A stretch of DNA of 23,242 nucleotides from Arcobacter sp. (GTDB taxonomy: Bacteria; Campylobacterota; Campylobacteria; Campylobacterales; Arcobacteraceae), in contig JADGEG010000007.1 in assembly GCA_016744485.1 (NCBI GenBank), positions 1 through 23,242 of the forward strand, in the 5' to 3' direction. Every line of letters starts with the position of its first letter. Position 1 is the first letter of the stretch. Positions 1 to 7,164 of the stretch are shown here, one piece after another. Below the pieces are notes generated by a model. It was not told the DNA's origin, made no database searches, and saw nothing but the letters and a program-made list of their open reading frames with translations. The position numbers and the translations under genes are program-made.

Positions 1-107
1 GTTAAGAAACCATGAAGTTTAAATAAATTACAAACAGTACTCTTTCCACTTGCAATTCCTCCTGTTAAAGCAATTGCATGTTTAAATAAGCTTTCATCTT
101 TTATCAT
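1..107 (-). CDS. coaE: Dephospho-CoA kinase, N-terminal fragment
   Basis: Reading leftward from an ATG at 107, 35 codons are visible before the window edge, so this is only the amino end. Dephospho-CoA kinase phosphorylates the ribose 3'-hydroxyl of dephospho-CoA with ATP, the last step of coenzyme A synthesis, in the cytoplasm. The fragment reads MIKDESLFKHAIALTGG followed by IASGKSTV, a P-loop with the GxxxxGKS/T pattern at about residues 16-24 and the LTGGIASGKST wording typical of CoaE. An AGGA ribosome site lies about 8 bases upstream of the ATG. It is divergent from moaA across a 149-base gap. Another P-loop kinase is possible, but the motif wording favours CoaE. Confidence 0.85.
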   Translation of the reverse strand, partial: MIKDESLFKHAIALTGGIASGKSTVCNLFKLHGFL

Positions 108-200
108 TAAAATATTTCCTAGTAAAGTTATACTCTAACTATAGTAGCGAATATTTTATTTATAAGAAATAAAATTAATATCTGCCAATAAATTTAAATA

Positions 201-228
201 TTGTTTTTTTAAGTTGCTTTATTATATT
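201..228 (+). promoter_or_regulatory. Candidate promoter of moaA-ogt
   Basis: TTGTTT at 201-206 and TATATT at 223-228 are separated by 16 bases and lie 28 bases upstream of the moaA ATG. The rest of the 108-256 gap is AT-rich and probably also carries the coaE promoter; TACTAT on the minus strand at 141-146 is one candidate. This is judged by eye in very AT-rich DNA. Confidence 0.4.
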
Positions 229-256
229 CTTTGAATAAATTTTATTAGGGTCAATT

Positions 257-1216
257 ATGTTAATAGATGGATTTGGTAGAACAGTAGATTACCTACGAGT
301 TTCAGTTACGGAGAGGTGTAATTTTAGATGTCAGTATTGTATGCCTGAAAAACCTTTTTCGTGGGTTCCTAAAGAAGATTTATTATCTTATGAAGACTTA
401 TTTAGATTTATTAAGATAGGTATTGATGAGGGTATTAAAAAAATTAGAATTACAGGAGGGGAGCCTCTTTTAAGAGAAAATCTTGATACTTTTATTAATA
501 TGATTTATTCATATAAAAACGATATAGATTTGGCTTTAACAACAAACGGATATTTACTTCCACAACTAGCACAAAAACTAAAAAATGTAGGATTAAAAAG
601 AATTAATATCTCATTAGATTCTTTGAAAAAAGATGTTGTTGAGCAAATTGCAAATAAAGATGTATTAGATACAGTATTAGAAGGTATTAAAGAAGCTAGT
701 AAAGTTGGTTTCAAGATAAAAATAAACTGTGTACCTTTAAAAAGTATCAATGAAAGTGAATTAGTTGATATTTTAGAATTTTCTAAAAAACATGGATATC
801 AAGTTAGATTTATAGAATTTATGGAAAATAATCATGCAAATAGTATGATAGAAGGTTTAAACTCTGATGAAATTCAAAAAATCATCAAAACAAAGTATAA
901 TTTTAAAAAATGTGAAAGAATAGGAAGTTCCCCTTCACAAGATTATGAATTAGAAGATGGATATAAATTTGGAATAATTGAACCTCACAAAGATGACTTT
1001 TGTGCAACATGCAATAGAGTTAGATTAACAGCAAGTGGGGTATTAATTCCTTGTTTGTATTTTGAAGATGCACAAAGTATCAAAAAAGCAATTCAAAATA
1101 ATGATATAAATGAGGCAACAAAAATTTTTAAGAATGTTTTAGCAAATAAGCCAGAAAAAAACAAATGGAATGAAGTTACTACTTCTAGTAGGGCTTTTTA
1201 TGAAACTGGTGGATAG
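257..1216 (+). CDS. moaA: GTP 3',8-cyclase MoaA
   Basis: Radical SAM enzyme that rearranges GTP to 3',8-cyclo-GTP, the first committed step of molybdenum cofactor synthesis. The 319-residue product has the radical SAM motif CxxxCxxC at C21, C25 and C28, the SAM-contacting TGGEP near 66-70, and the second cluster site of MoaA as C249, C252 and C266 (CxxC-x13-C). It ends in Gly-Gly, the conserved tail that MoaA inserts into its own active site. Length is normal for the family. An AGGG ribosome site precedes the ATG by about 7 bases. The ogt gene follows after 8 bases, so the two are very likely cotranscribed. Molybdoenzymes such as nitrate or formate oxidoreductases are the expected users; none is in this window. 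Confidence 0.97.
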   Translation: MLIDGFGRTVDYLRVSVTERCNFRCQYCMPEKPFSWVPKEDLLSYEDLFRFIKIGIDEGIKKIRITGGEPLLRENLDTFINMIYSYKNDIDLALTTNGYLLPQLAQKLKNVGLKRINISLDSLKKDVVEQIANKDVLDTVLEGIKEASKVGFKIKINCVPLKSINESELVDILEFSKKHGYQVRFIEFMENNHANSMIEGLNSDEIQKIIKTKYNFKKCERIGSSPSQDYELEDGYKFGIIEPHKDDFCATCNRVRLTASGVLIPCLYFEDAQSIKKAIQNNDINEATKIFKNVLANKPEKNKWNEVTTSSRAFYETGG

Positions 1217-1224
1217 ACATATAT

Positions 1225-1740
1225 ATGAAACAAATTAATATACAATACTATAAAACAAAATATGCACACTTTATATTAGGTTCATTTGAGAATAAACTTT
1301 GTCTGCTAGATTTTACATATAGAAAACAAAGAACAAATGTTGATAATAGACTTAAAATTGGTCTAAAAGCCAAATTTATAGAAACAAATGATGAGATATT
1401 AAAAGAAACACGAAAACAACTTGATGAATATTTTAATATGACAAGAAAAAAGTTTGATATACCCCTTATGACAGTTGGTACAAATTTTCAAAAAAGTGTT
1501 TGGGAGGGCTTACTTAAAATATCCTATGGTACAACATCTTCTTATTTACAATTAGCTAAAAATATAAACAATGAAAAAGCAGTAAGAGCAGTTGCAAATG
1601 CAAATGGTGCAAATTGTATTGCTATAATTATACCTTGTCATCGTATAATTGGAACTAATGGAGAGTTAACTGGATTTGCTGGTGGCTTAGCACTTAAAAA
1701 AAGATTAATAAATTTAGAACAAAATTTATTTGCAGTGTAA
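1225..1740 (+). CDS. ogt: Methylated-DNA--protein-cysteine methyltransferase
   Basis: Suicide repair protein that moves the alkyl group of O6-alkylguanine (and O4-alkylthymine) to its own cysteine. The 171-residue product has the active-site PCHR with C138 inside IIPCHRIIG, and the DNA-binding helix RAVANANGAN at 121-130, where R121 is the expected arginine finger that flips the base. The N-terminal part is short, as in single-domain Ogt/MGMT; there is no AdaA domain. It starts 8 bases after moaA, and its GGTGG ribosome site overlaps the moaA stop region, which suggests translational coupling. No Ada-type inducible control is visible. Confidence 0.95.
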   Translation: MKQINIQYYKTKYAHFILGSFENKLCLLDFTYRKQRTNVDNRLKIGLKAKFIETNDEILKETRKQLDEYFNMTRKKFDIPLMTVGTNFQKSVWEGLLKISYGTTSSYLQLAKNINNEKAVRAVANANGANCIAIIIPCHRIIGTNGELTGFAGGLALKKRLINLEQNLFAV

Positions 1741-1842
1741 TATAAAGAGAAGAAGCAATATCATAATGTATTTAGAGCTGTAAAGTATTATAGTAAGCTA
1801 ATAAATTCATTTGAATTAAAGCAGTTTTAATATAAAAGTCTA

Positions 1843-1848
1843 TATAAT
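1843..1848 (+). promoter_or_regulatory. -10 box of the rpsO promoter
   Basis: A perfect TATAAT lies 47 bases upstream of the rpsO ATG. No good -35 is seen at 16-18 bases upstream, which is usual for Campylobacterota. The inferred leader would begin with a small hairpin, CACA-TTTT-TGTG at 1856-1867, ahead of the AGGAGGT ribosome site; S15 leaders in other bacteria are autoregulated through folded RNA, but this hairpin is too small to claim the same. Confidence 0.5.
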
Positions 1849-1895
1849 AATTTTCCACATTTTTGTGAGATTAATATACCTATTAGGAGGTCATC

Positions 1896-2168
1896 ATGGC
1901 TTTAGATCAGGATGTAAAAACAAGTATTATTGAAAAACATAGGCGAGATGTAAAAGATACAGGTTCATCTGAAATACAAATTGCAATTTTAAGTGAACAA
2001 ATTAAAGTTTTAACTGAACATTTAAAAATAAATAAAAAAGATCATTCATCAAGATTGGGTTTATTAAAGATGGTTGGAAAGAGAAAAAGACTTCTTACAT
2101 ATCTTAAAAAAACTGATTATGTTAAATTTCAATCATTAGTAAATGATTTGGGAATCAGAGCTAAATAA
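1896..2168 (+). CDS. rpsO: 30S ribosomal protein S15
   Basis: Primary 16S rRNA-binding protein of the small-subunit platform. The 90-residue product is the usual size (E. coli 89) and has the S15 signature running through DTGSSEIQIAIL, LTEHLKINKKDHSSRLGLL and the basic GKRKRLLTYLKK. The start has the strongest ribosome site in the window, AGGAGGT about 7 bases upstream, fitting high expression. It sits alone: ogt ends 155 bases upstream and the Rrf2 gene starts 93 bases downstream with its own candidate promoter. pnp, a common neighbour in other phyla, is absent. Confidence 0.98.
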   Translation: MALDQDVKTSIIEKHRRDVKDTGSSEIQIAILSEQIKVLTEHLKINKKDHSSRLGLLKMVGKRKRLLTYLKKTDYVKFQSLVNDLGIRAK

Positions 2169-2179
2169 TTCTTTATTAG

Positions 2180-2198
2180 ATACAAATTTTTTTTGTAT
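2180..2198 (+). repeat. Perfect 7-bp inverted repeat upstream of the Rrf2 gene
   Basis: ATACAAA (2180-2186) and TTTGTAT (2192-2198) flank five T bases. The dyad starts 12 bases after the rpsO stop. It could be a weak terminator, but the stem is AT-rich and no T-run follows. Its right arm overlaps the -35 position of the downstream TATAAT, so it may instead be an operator, perhaps for the Rrf2 protein itself. Confidence 0.35.
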
Positions 2199-2214
2199 TC
2201 CTCTTGGATTTAGT

Positions 2215-2220
2215 TATAAT
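2215..2220 (+). promoter_or_regulatory. -10 box of the Rrf2 operon
   Basis: TATAAT with TTGTAT at 2193-2198, 16 bases upstream. It lies 42 bases before the ATG at 2262, which has an AGAGGA ribosome site. Confidence 0.5.
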
Positions 2221-2261
2221 AATTCTACTAAAATGATTTTATAAGTTCAAAGAGGATAAAG

Positions 2262-2663
2262 ATGCTACTAACAAAAAAAAGTGAATATGCTTTACTTTCC
2301 CTTGTATCAATTGCAAAAAGTGATGAATTAAAAAATGTTGATATTTTATCAAAAGAACTAAATATTCCAAAATCTTTTTTAGCAAAAATCATGCAAAACT
2401 TAGCGAAACATAATATAGTTAAATCTATTAGAGGTGTTAATGGAGGTTTTATTTTAAATAAACCTTATGATTTAATAACAATTTTTGAGATTACAAGTGT
2501 AGCAGAAGAAAAAATACCATCTGTTTTTGAATGTTCACCTTCTGTTGATTCTTGCCCATCTGATATTGGGAATATGTGTTCAGTTTGGCCACTATTAAAT
2601 AATCTACAAAATAAAATTAATCTTTTTTTACAAGATTTAACATTAAAAGATATATCAGAATGA
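2262..2663 (+). CDS. Rrf2-family transcriptional regulator, probably Fe-S sensing
   Basis: The 133-residue protein opens with the Rrf2 winged helix: LLTKKSEYALLSL, a recognition region around IPKSFLAKIMQNLAKHNIVKS (residues 35-55), then the wing RGVNGGFIL. It carries three cysteines, C91, C98 and C106, where IscR, NsrR and RsrR hold their Fe-S cluster. The spacing here (6 and 7 residues between them) differs from IscR (5 and 5) and NsrR (7 and 5), so I do not assign it to any of those. It overlaps the DHH gene by 4 bases (ATGA), so the two are translationally coupled. Targets are unknown; its own promoter and the nifS promoter region are natural candidates because both have dyads. Confidence 0.9.
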   Translation: MLLTKKSEYALLSLVSIAKSDELKNVDILSKELNIPKSFLAKIMQNLAKHNIVKSIRGVNGGFILNKPYDLITIFEITSVAEEKIPSVFECSPSVDSCPSDIGNMCSVWPLLNNLQNKINLFLQDLTLKDISE

Positions 2664-3739
2664 AATTATTTCATATTTCACACACAGATCTTGATGGTTA
2701 TGCTTGTCAACTTATCACAAAAGAGTTATTTGATGATGTTTATTATTTAAATGCAAATTATGGTTTAGAAGTTAAACAATCAATTCAAAAAATTCTTGAT
2801 GAAATTAGCCTTGTAAATAAAGAAGAGAAAATATTATTTCTTATTAGCGATTTAAATTTAACATATAATGAATCTAAAAACCTAGATTTTAAAGTTAAAG
2901 AATTAATACAATATGGTTTTAATATAAAATTACAAATATTAGATCATCACATATCTGGTAAATCTAGTGCCGAAGAATTTTCATGGTATTATGTAGATGT
3001 AAATAGGTGTGCATCAAAAATTGTTTATGATTATATGCTTAAATATTTTAAACAATTTGATAATTCTTTATCTAAATGGTTAGAACCTTTAATTGATACA
3101 GTTAATGCTGTTGATATTTGGCTAGATAAAGAAACTAGTAATTTTGAATTTGGAAAAGTTTTATTAAGTACTATTAATTTGGCAAGAGAAATTAATAGTA
3201 CACTATTTCCTAATTTAAATAGAGATTATAGACTATACTTACTAAAAGCTTCAAGAAAATATTTATTTGAAGACAATAGACATATTCTTTTAGATGAGAG
3301 TATTTATTTTTTAAAAAAAGACTATCTCAAGCTTGACGATAAAAATGATACTATTGATAATCTAAGTTCAAAACATGTGGTTAATATATTAAATAAAAAT
3401 AAAGATAAATTCTCAATACATTACAAAAATCATAAAGGACTTTTAACTTATGCTATTGGGTCTATTTCTATTTTGGCAAATACTTTTTTAAAGGCAAATG
3501 AAGATTATGACTTTTTTATTGATGTTGGTAAAAAAGGTACGATTAGTTTAAGAGCAGATGGAAAAGTAGATGTCGCACTCATGGCTTTTAAATTAGCAAA
3601 AGGTGGTGGACATTTAAATGCTTCAGGAGCAAAATTTGAAGATTTTAAAGAAACTATTGACTATGAAGTTGTAAAAAAATTTATGCAAAATAAATTAGAA
3701 ATATTAGAACTAGAAAAAGATGACAATAAAGGAATTTAA
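2660..3739 (+). CDS. DHH/DHHA1-family phosphoesterase (nanoRNase-like)
   Basis: The 359-residue cytoplasmic protein has the DHH core: TDLDG at 9-13 and LDHH at 94-97 supply the metal-binding aspartates and histidines. The C-terminal DHHA1 domain carries the substrate-loop motif GGGHLNASG at 315-323. This arrangement matches NrnA/NrnB-type enzymes, which degrade very short RNAs, pApA/pGpG or 3'-phosphoadenosine phosphate; the substrate cannot be told from sequence alone. It lacks the CBS or membrane domains of GdpP-type cyclic-di-AMP phosphodiesterases and is too short for RecJ. It begins inside the last codons of the Rrf2 gene and is followed directly by the CoA-binding gene, so the three form one operon. 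Confidence 0.88.
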   Translation: MKLFHISHTDLDGYACQLITKELFDDVYYLNANYGLEVKQSIQKILDEISLVNKEEKILFLISDLNLTYNESKNLDFKVKELIQYGFNIKLQILDHHISGKSSAEEFSWYYVDVNRCASKIVYDYMLKYFKQFDNSLSKWLEPLIDTVNAVDIWLDKETSNFEFGKVLLSTINLAREINSTLFPNLNRDYRLYLLKASRKYLFEDNRHILLDESIYFLKKDYLKLDDKNDTIDNLSSKHVVNILNKNKDKFSIHYKNHKGLLTYAIGSISILANTFLKANEDYDFFIDVGKKGTISLRADGKVDVALMAFKLAKGGGHLNASGAKFEDFKETIDYEVVKKFMQNKLEILELEKDDNKGI

Positions 3740-3740
3740 A

Positions 3741-4169
3741 ATGAATGATTTGATTGCAAGTATCAACTCAAATAACGAAGAAATACAAGAAGTATTTTCA
3801 AAAATAAAAAATATTGCTATTGTAGGCTTATCTCCAAATGAGCAAAAAGACTCACATAAAGTAGGAAAATTTTTACAAAGTGTTGGTTTTAAAATTATTC
3901 CTGTTTATCCTAAAGGTGACATTATTTTAGGTGAAAAAGTATACAAGTCTTTATTAGATATTCCATTTAAGGTAGATATGGTAAATATTTTTAGGAACTC
4001 TAAAGCAATTAAACAAGAAATTAATAATGCTATAAAAAAAGGTGATGTTGATATCGTATGGACACAATTAGGTTTAGTAAACAATACTGCTGCAAAAAAA
4101 GCCAAAGATTATGGGATGCAAGTTGTTCAAGATAAATGTACAAAAATTGAATACAAAAGTTTAATGTGA
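3741..4169 (+). CDS. CoA-binding domain protein (YccU family)
   Basis: Small Rossmann-fold protein of the CoA_binding/YccU type, role not firmly known. The glycine-rich turn IAIVGLSPNEQKDSHKVGKF is followed by GFKIIPVYPKG, and later IVWTQLGLVNN and a conserved cysteine in VVQDKCTKIEY, all typical of the family. An ATG at 3720 would add seven residues and overlap the DHH gene by 20 bases, but AAAGGA at 3728-3733 sits 7 bases before the ATG at 3741, so I take the 142-residue form. The 3' end overlaps the convergent histidine kinase gene by 9 bases. Confidence 0.87.
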   Translation: MNDLIASINSNNEEIQEVFSKIKNIAIVGLSPNEQKDSHKVGKFLQSVGFKIIPVYPKGDIILGEKVYKSLLDIPFKVDMVNIFRNSKAIKQEINNAIKKGDVDIVWTQLGLVNNTAAKKAKDYGMQVVQDKCTKIEYKSLM

Positions 4170-5447
4170 TATTGTTATAAGACTAAGAGGTAAACTAATA
4201 GTAGCTATTGTTCCTTTTGATTTGTCCTTATTGTTTTTGAGCTCAATTTTTGCACCCATACTATTAGCAGCATTTTTTGCTAAAAATAAACCCAAACCAA
4301 CACCACTTTTTACACCTATTTTTTTAAAAGGTTCGAATAAATCAATATCTTCTTTAATTCCAATTCCTTCGTCAATAATTATTAATACTATTGCCTCTTT
4401 TGTTTTTTCTAATTTAATTGCAATAGCTTTGTCATGATTAGTAAATTTAATTGAATTTTGTATTAAATTTTGAATAATTTGATTTAGCAAGGTAATTCTA
4501 GCTAATATATATAAATAATTTACATTAGAATAAAATGTAATTGTAATATTCTTTTGTGAACTTAACATTCTATAATCATTTGTTTTTCGTTTTAAAAATT
4601 GTACTAAATCAATTTTTTCAGGTTTTTCAAATTGAGCACCTTCCGCTCTTCCTATATCTAGAATTGAACTAATCATTTTATTCATATCATTGATTTGTTT
4701 TATTGTAAGCTCTAGTGTCTCTTCATATTTTTCTATATCTCTTTTTTTTATTAGTGTTACTTCATTTTTAAGCTTCATAACTGCAAGTGGTGTTTTTAAC
4801 TCATGAGCAGCACCTATGAATAATTCTTTTTTAAATTTTATATAAGTTTCTATTCTATTTGTCAAAGAATTAATAGAATTAGCTAAAGAATGAAACTCTA
4901 TTGGTAAGTTTTTATGTTTTATTTTATCAAGTGAATGTTCGTTCATATCAGATAATTCATTTGTAATTTGAATAATAGGTCTTAATAAAGTTTTTGAAAC
5001 AGTAAAAGCATACAACACAATAAGAAGTAAACCACCAAATGATAATAAAAATAAGTTATTAAATATCTTATTTAGCATCTCAATGGATGAATTGATATTT
5101 TTTGTAATTTTTATATACTTAAACTCTTTTTTACTAAAAGGGTATAAAAAATCAACAAAATGGTTTTCTTCTATTTCATAATATTTAGAATTGCTTTTAA
5201 TTTTGTGTTTTATTTTAACTATATCTACACTAACACCTTGATGAGTAATGATATCAAAGTTATTTTTATTGACATTTTTACTTTGGCTAATTTTTAATAT
5301 AAGTTTAGCATCTTTTAACAAGCTATGATTTAAACTTTCAAAAATCATAGATCTTGTATAACCATAAAATAAAATCGATAAAATAATGATAAATAAAGAA
5401 GTGGCAATTATAAGTTTGTAGTAAAACTGCCTATAAATGCTTTTCAT
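4161..5447 (-). CDS. Two-component sensor histidine kinase
   Basis: The 428-residue inner-membrane kinase has transmembrane helices at about 12-30 and 132-150, enclosing a periplasmic sensor region of about 100 residues with no recognised fold. A HAMP-like linker leads to the H box AAHELKTPL with phospho-accepting H215. The ATPase domain shows the N box NQIIQNLIQNSIKF (322-335), the G1 box DEGIGI (359-364) and the G2 box GVGLGL (382-387). All catalytic motifs are intact. It follows the response regulator gene by 33 bases and its ATG lacks a clear ribosome site, so it is probably translated at a lower level. The ligand is unknown; position opposite a periplasmic chaperone gene suggests an envelope-related cue. 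Confidence 0.95.
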   Translation of the reverse strand: MKSIYRQFYYKLIIATSLFIIILSILFYGYTRSMIFESLNHSLLKDAKLILKISQSKNVNKNNFDIITHQGVSVDIVKIKHKIKSNSKYYEIEENHFVDFLYPFSKKEFKYIKITKNINSSIEMLNKIFNNLFLLSFGGLLLIVLYAFTVSKTLLRPIIQITNELSDMNEHSLDKIKHKNLPIEFHSLANSINSLTNRIETYIKFKKELFIGAAHELKTPLAVMKLKNEVTLIKKRDIEKYEETLELTIKQINDMNKMISSILDIGRAEGAQFEKPEKIDLVQFLKRKTNDYRMLSSQKNITITFYSNVNYLYILARITLLNQIIQNLIQNSIKFTNHDKAIAIKLEKTKEAIVLIIIDEGIGIKEDIDLFEPFKKIGVKSGVGLGLFLAKNAANSMGAKIELKNNKDKSKGTIATISLPLSLITISH

Positions 5448-5480
5448 AAGGATTTACTTAGTTTTCAATTAAAATTTAAA

Positions 5481-6161
5481 CTAAATTTCTTCATCTGAAT
5501 TTGGATAACAAAATCTATAACCTCGTCTTCTAATTGTTTCAATTGTAGAAATATTTAAAGGTTTATCCATTCTTTGTCTAATCTGATTAATAGCAACCTC
5601 AATGACATTAGGAGTTACTAATTCAGGTTCTTCCCAAATAGCATCCAATAATTGTTCTTTTGAAACTATTTGATCTCTATGTCGTGCTAGATGTGTTAAG
5701 ACCTCAAAAGGTTTTCCTTTAAGTTCGATTTCTTGATTATCATATATAATTTTTTCTTCATCAGGGTTAATTACTAAATTATCAATTTCTATTACATTTG
5801 TTCCACCAAATCTTAGTCTAGCTTCAATTCGAGCTAATAAAATATCAAAATCAAAAGGTTTTTTAATATAATCATCTGCTCCTGCTTTAAGTGCTTCAAT
5901 TTCACTATCTTTATCATCTCGTGCAGATAAAATAACAACAGATGTTCTTGAACTTCTATTTTTAATTATTTTGCATAGTTTAATACCATCTCCATCAGGT
6001 AGCATCCAATCTGTTAACACTAAATCATAATTTCTAATGTCAATAAAATATTCAGCATCTTTATAATTTTCGGCAGAATCAACTTGGTATCCAAAATCTA
6101 TTAATCCTTCTTGAAGTGTTCTATTTAATGTTATTTCATCTTCAATGATTAAAATTCTCAT
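5481..6161 (-). CDS. OmpR/PhoB-family response regulator
   Basis: The 226-residue product has a receiver domain with acidic pocket E7-D8, phospho-acceptor D51 (LVLTDWMLPDGDG), conserved T/S at S79 and K101 (YIKKPF). The C-terminal winged helix ends in the OmpR-type ETIRRRGYRF. AAGGA precedes the ATG. It is the first gene of a regulator-kinase operon and faces the PEB4-like isomerase gene across 184 bases. OmpR-type proteins bind direct repeats about 10-11 bases apart; candidate repeats are noted at 6268-6298 and 11442-11460, but no link is shown. Confidence 0.96.
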   Translation of the reverse strand: MRILIIEDEITLNRTLQEGLIDFGYQVDSAENYKDAEYFIDIRNYDLVLTDWMLPDGDGIKLCKIIKNRSSRTSVVILSARDDKDSEIEALKAGADDYIKKPFDFDILLARIEARLRFGGTNVIEIDNLVINPDEEKIIYDNQEIELKGKPFEVLTHLARHRDQIVSKEQLLDAIWEEPELVTPNVIEVAINQIRQRMDKPLNISTIETIRRRGYRFCYPNSDEEI

Positions 6162-6204
6162 ATTTTTTCCTTAAATTTAGGTTAAGTGTTCTAATTTTTT
6201 CCGA

Positions 6205-6210
6205 AGTATA
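6205..6210 (-). promoter_or_regulatory. -10 box of the regulator-kinase operon
   Basis: TATACT on the minus strand, with TG two bases upstream (TGATATACT), ends 43 bases before the regulator ATG. No convincing -35 box is seen. Confidence 0.4.
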
Positions 6211-6253
6211 TCACAATAACAATAAAAATTAAAGGTTTTTTAAGCTAAATTTC

Positions 6254-6298
6254 AATATTTAAATATTATTAACTTTTTATTAATAAAAAAATGTTAAT
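6254..6298. repeat. Palindrome and repeated TTAAY units between divergent genes
   Basis: A perfect 14-base palindrome, AATATTTAAATATT (6254-6267), is followed by ATTAAC (6268-6273) and its inverted match GTTAAT (6293-6298), with ATTAAT between them. All lie upstream of the isomerase gene promoter region; TATAAA at 6317-6322 is a possible -10. In DNA this AT-rich, short repeats of this kind arise by chance, so this is only a candidate regulator site. Confidence 0.25.
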
Positions 6299-6345
6299 AT
6301 ACACAATATTTTTAAATATAAAATTATTACTTTCAAGGATTATTT

Positions 6346-7155
6346 ATGAAAAAAATTGTTTCAGGTATGTTTATTTCTTTAGCTCTTAGTACAGCGTCTT
6401 TTTCAGCTAGTACATATTTAGCAAAAGTTAATAACGAAAATATTACATTAGATGATGTAGCTATGATATTAAGAAACCCAAATATTAAATTTGACACTCT
6501 TCCAAAAAAAAATAAAGAACAAATTATCAATCAATTGGTTGACAAAACATTACTTTCTCAAAAAGCTGCAAACTCTACAATACAAACTGATAAGGCATAT
6601 AAAGATGCTTTAAAAAAGTTAAAAAAAGATTTAGCTTTAGAAATCTGGATGCAAAAAGAGTTTTCAAAAATTAATGTGAGTAAAAAAGAAAAAGAAAAGT
6701 ATTATTCAGCTAATAAAGCAAAGTATAAAACAGAGGCAGTTTTAGAAGCTAGACATATTTTGACAAAAACAAAAAAAGAAGCACAAGATATTATAAAAGA
6801 TTTAAATAAAGCTAAAAATAAAAAGGAAACTTTTATAAAACTAGCAAAAGAAAAATCTTTTGGACCAAGTGGTAAGAAAGGTGGTTACCTTGGTAAGTTT
6901 GAAGAGAATAAAATGGTTCCAGAATTCTCAGCAGCAGCTAAGGCTTTAAATAAAGGTACATATACAAAACAAGCAGTAAAAACACAATTTGGTTACCATA
7001 TTATTTATTTAGAAGATAAAAAGAAAGCTTCTACATTAACATTTGACAAAGTTAAACAGTCAATTGAACAAAGTTTAAAACAAACAAAATTTAGAAATAT
7101 AATTAAATCAATAACAAAACAATTAAGAAAAACAGCAAAAATTATTATTAAATAA
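6346..7155 (+). CDS. Periplasmic peptidyl-prolyl isomerase, PEB4/Cbf2-like
   Basis: Exported parvulin-type isomerase and chaperone expected to help fold outer-membrane proteins. A Sec signal peptide occupies about residues 1-20 (cleavage near SFSA-ST). A SurA_N-like helical region follows, and the PpiC domain spans about 132-225 with EARHIL, FGPSGKKGGYLGKF and TQFGYHIIYLE. The Lys-rich C-terminal helix packs with the N-terminal part in known PEB4-type structures. Length (269) matches Campylobacter PEB4 (Cj0596), and fba follows after 9 bases just as Cj0597 follows Cj0596. AAGGA lies upstream of the ATG. It is divergent from a two-component system, which may regulate it. Confidence 0.93.
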   Translation: MKKIVSGMFISLALSTASFSASTYLAKVNNENITLDDVAMILRNPNIKFDTLPKKNKEQIINQLVDKTLLSQKAANSTIQTDKAYKDALKKLKKDLALEIWMQKEFSKINVSKKEKEKYYSANKAKYKTEAVLEARHILTKTKKEAQDIIKDLNKAKNKKETFIKLAKEKSFGPSGKKGGYLGKFEENKMVPEFSAAAKALNKGTYTKQAVKTQFGYHIIYLEDKKKASTLTFDKVKQSIEQSLKQTKFRNIIKSITKQLRKTAKIIIK

Positions 7156-7164
7156 GGATTTATC

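Noticed and set aside
505..750. Minus-strand open frame inside moaA
   Set aside because: Shadow of a strongly supported gene; no ribosome site or recognisable protein.
3905..4105. Minus-strand open frame inside the CoA-binding gene
   Set aside because: Antisense to a conserved family; no start signals.
4222..4437. Plus-strand hydrophobic frame inside the kinase gene
   Set aside because: The reverse of Lys/Asn/Ile-rich coding often reads as hydrophobic sequence; the kinase G boxes explain this DNA.
6333..6530. Minus-strand frame across the start of the PEB4-like gene
   Set aside because: Overlaps a signal peptide and SurA-type domain on the other strand; no support.
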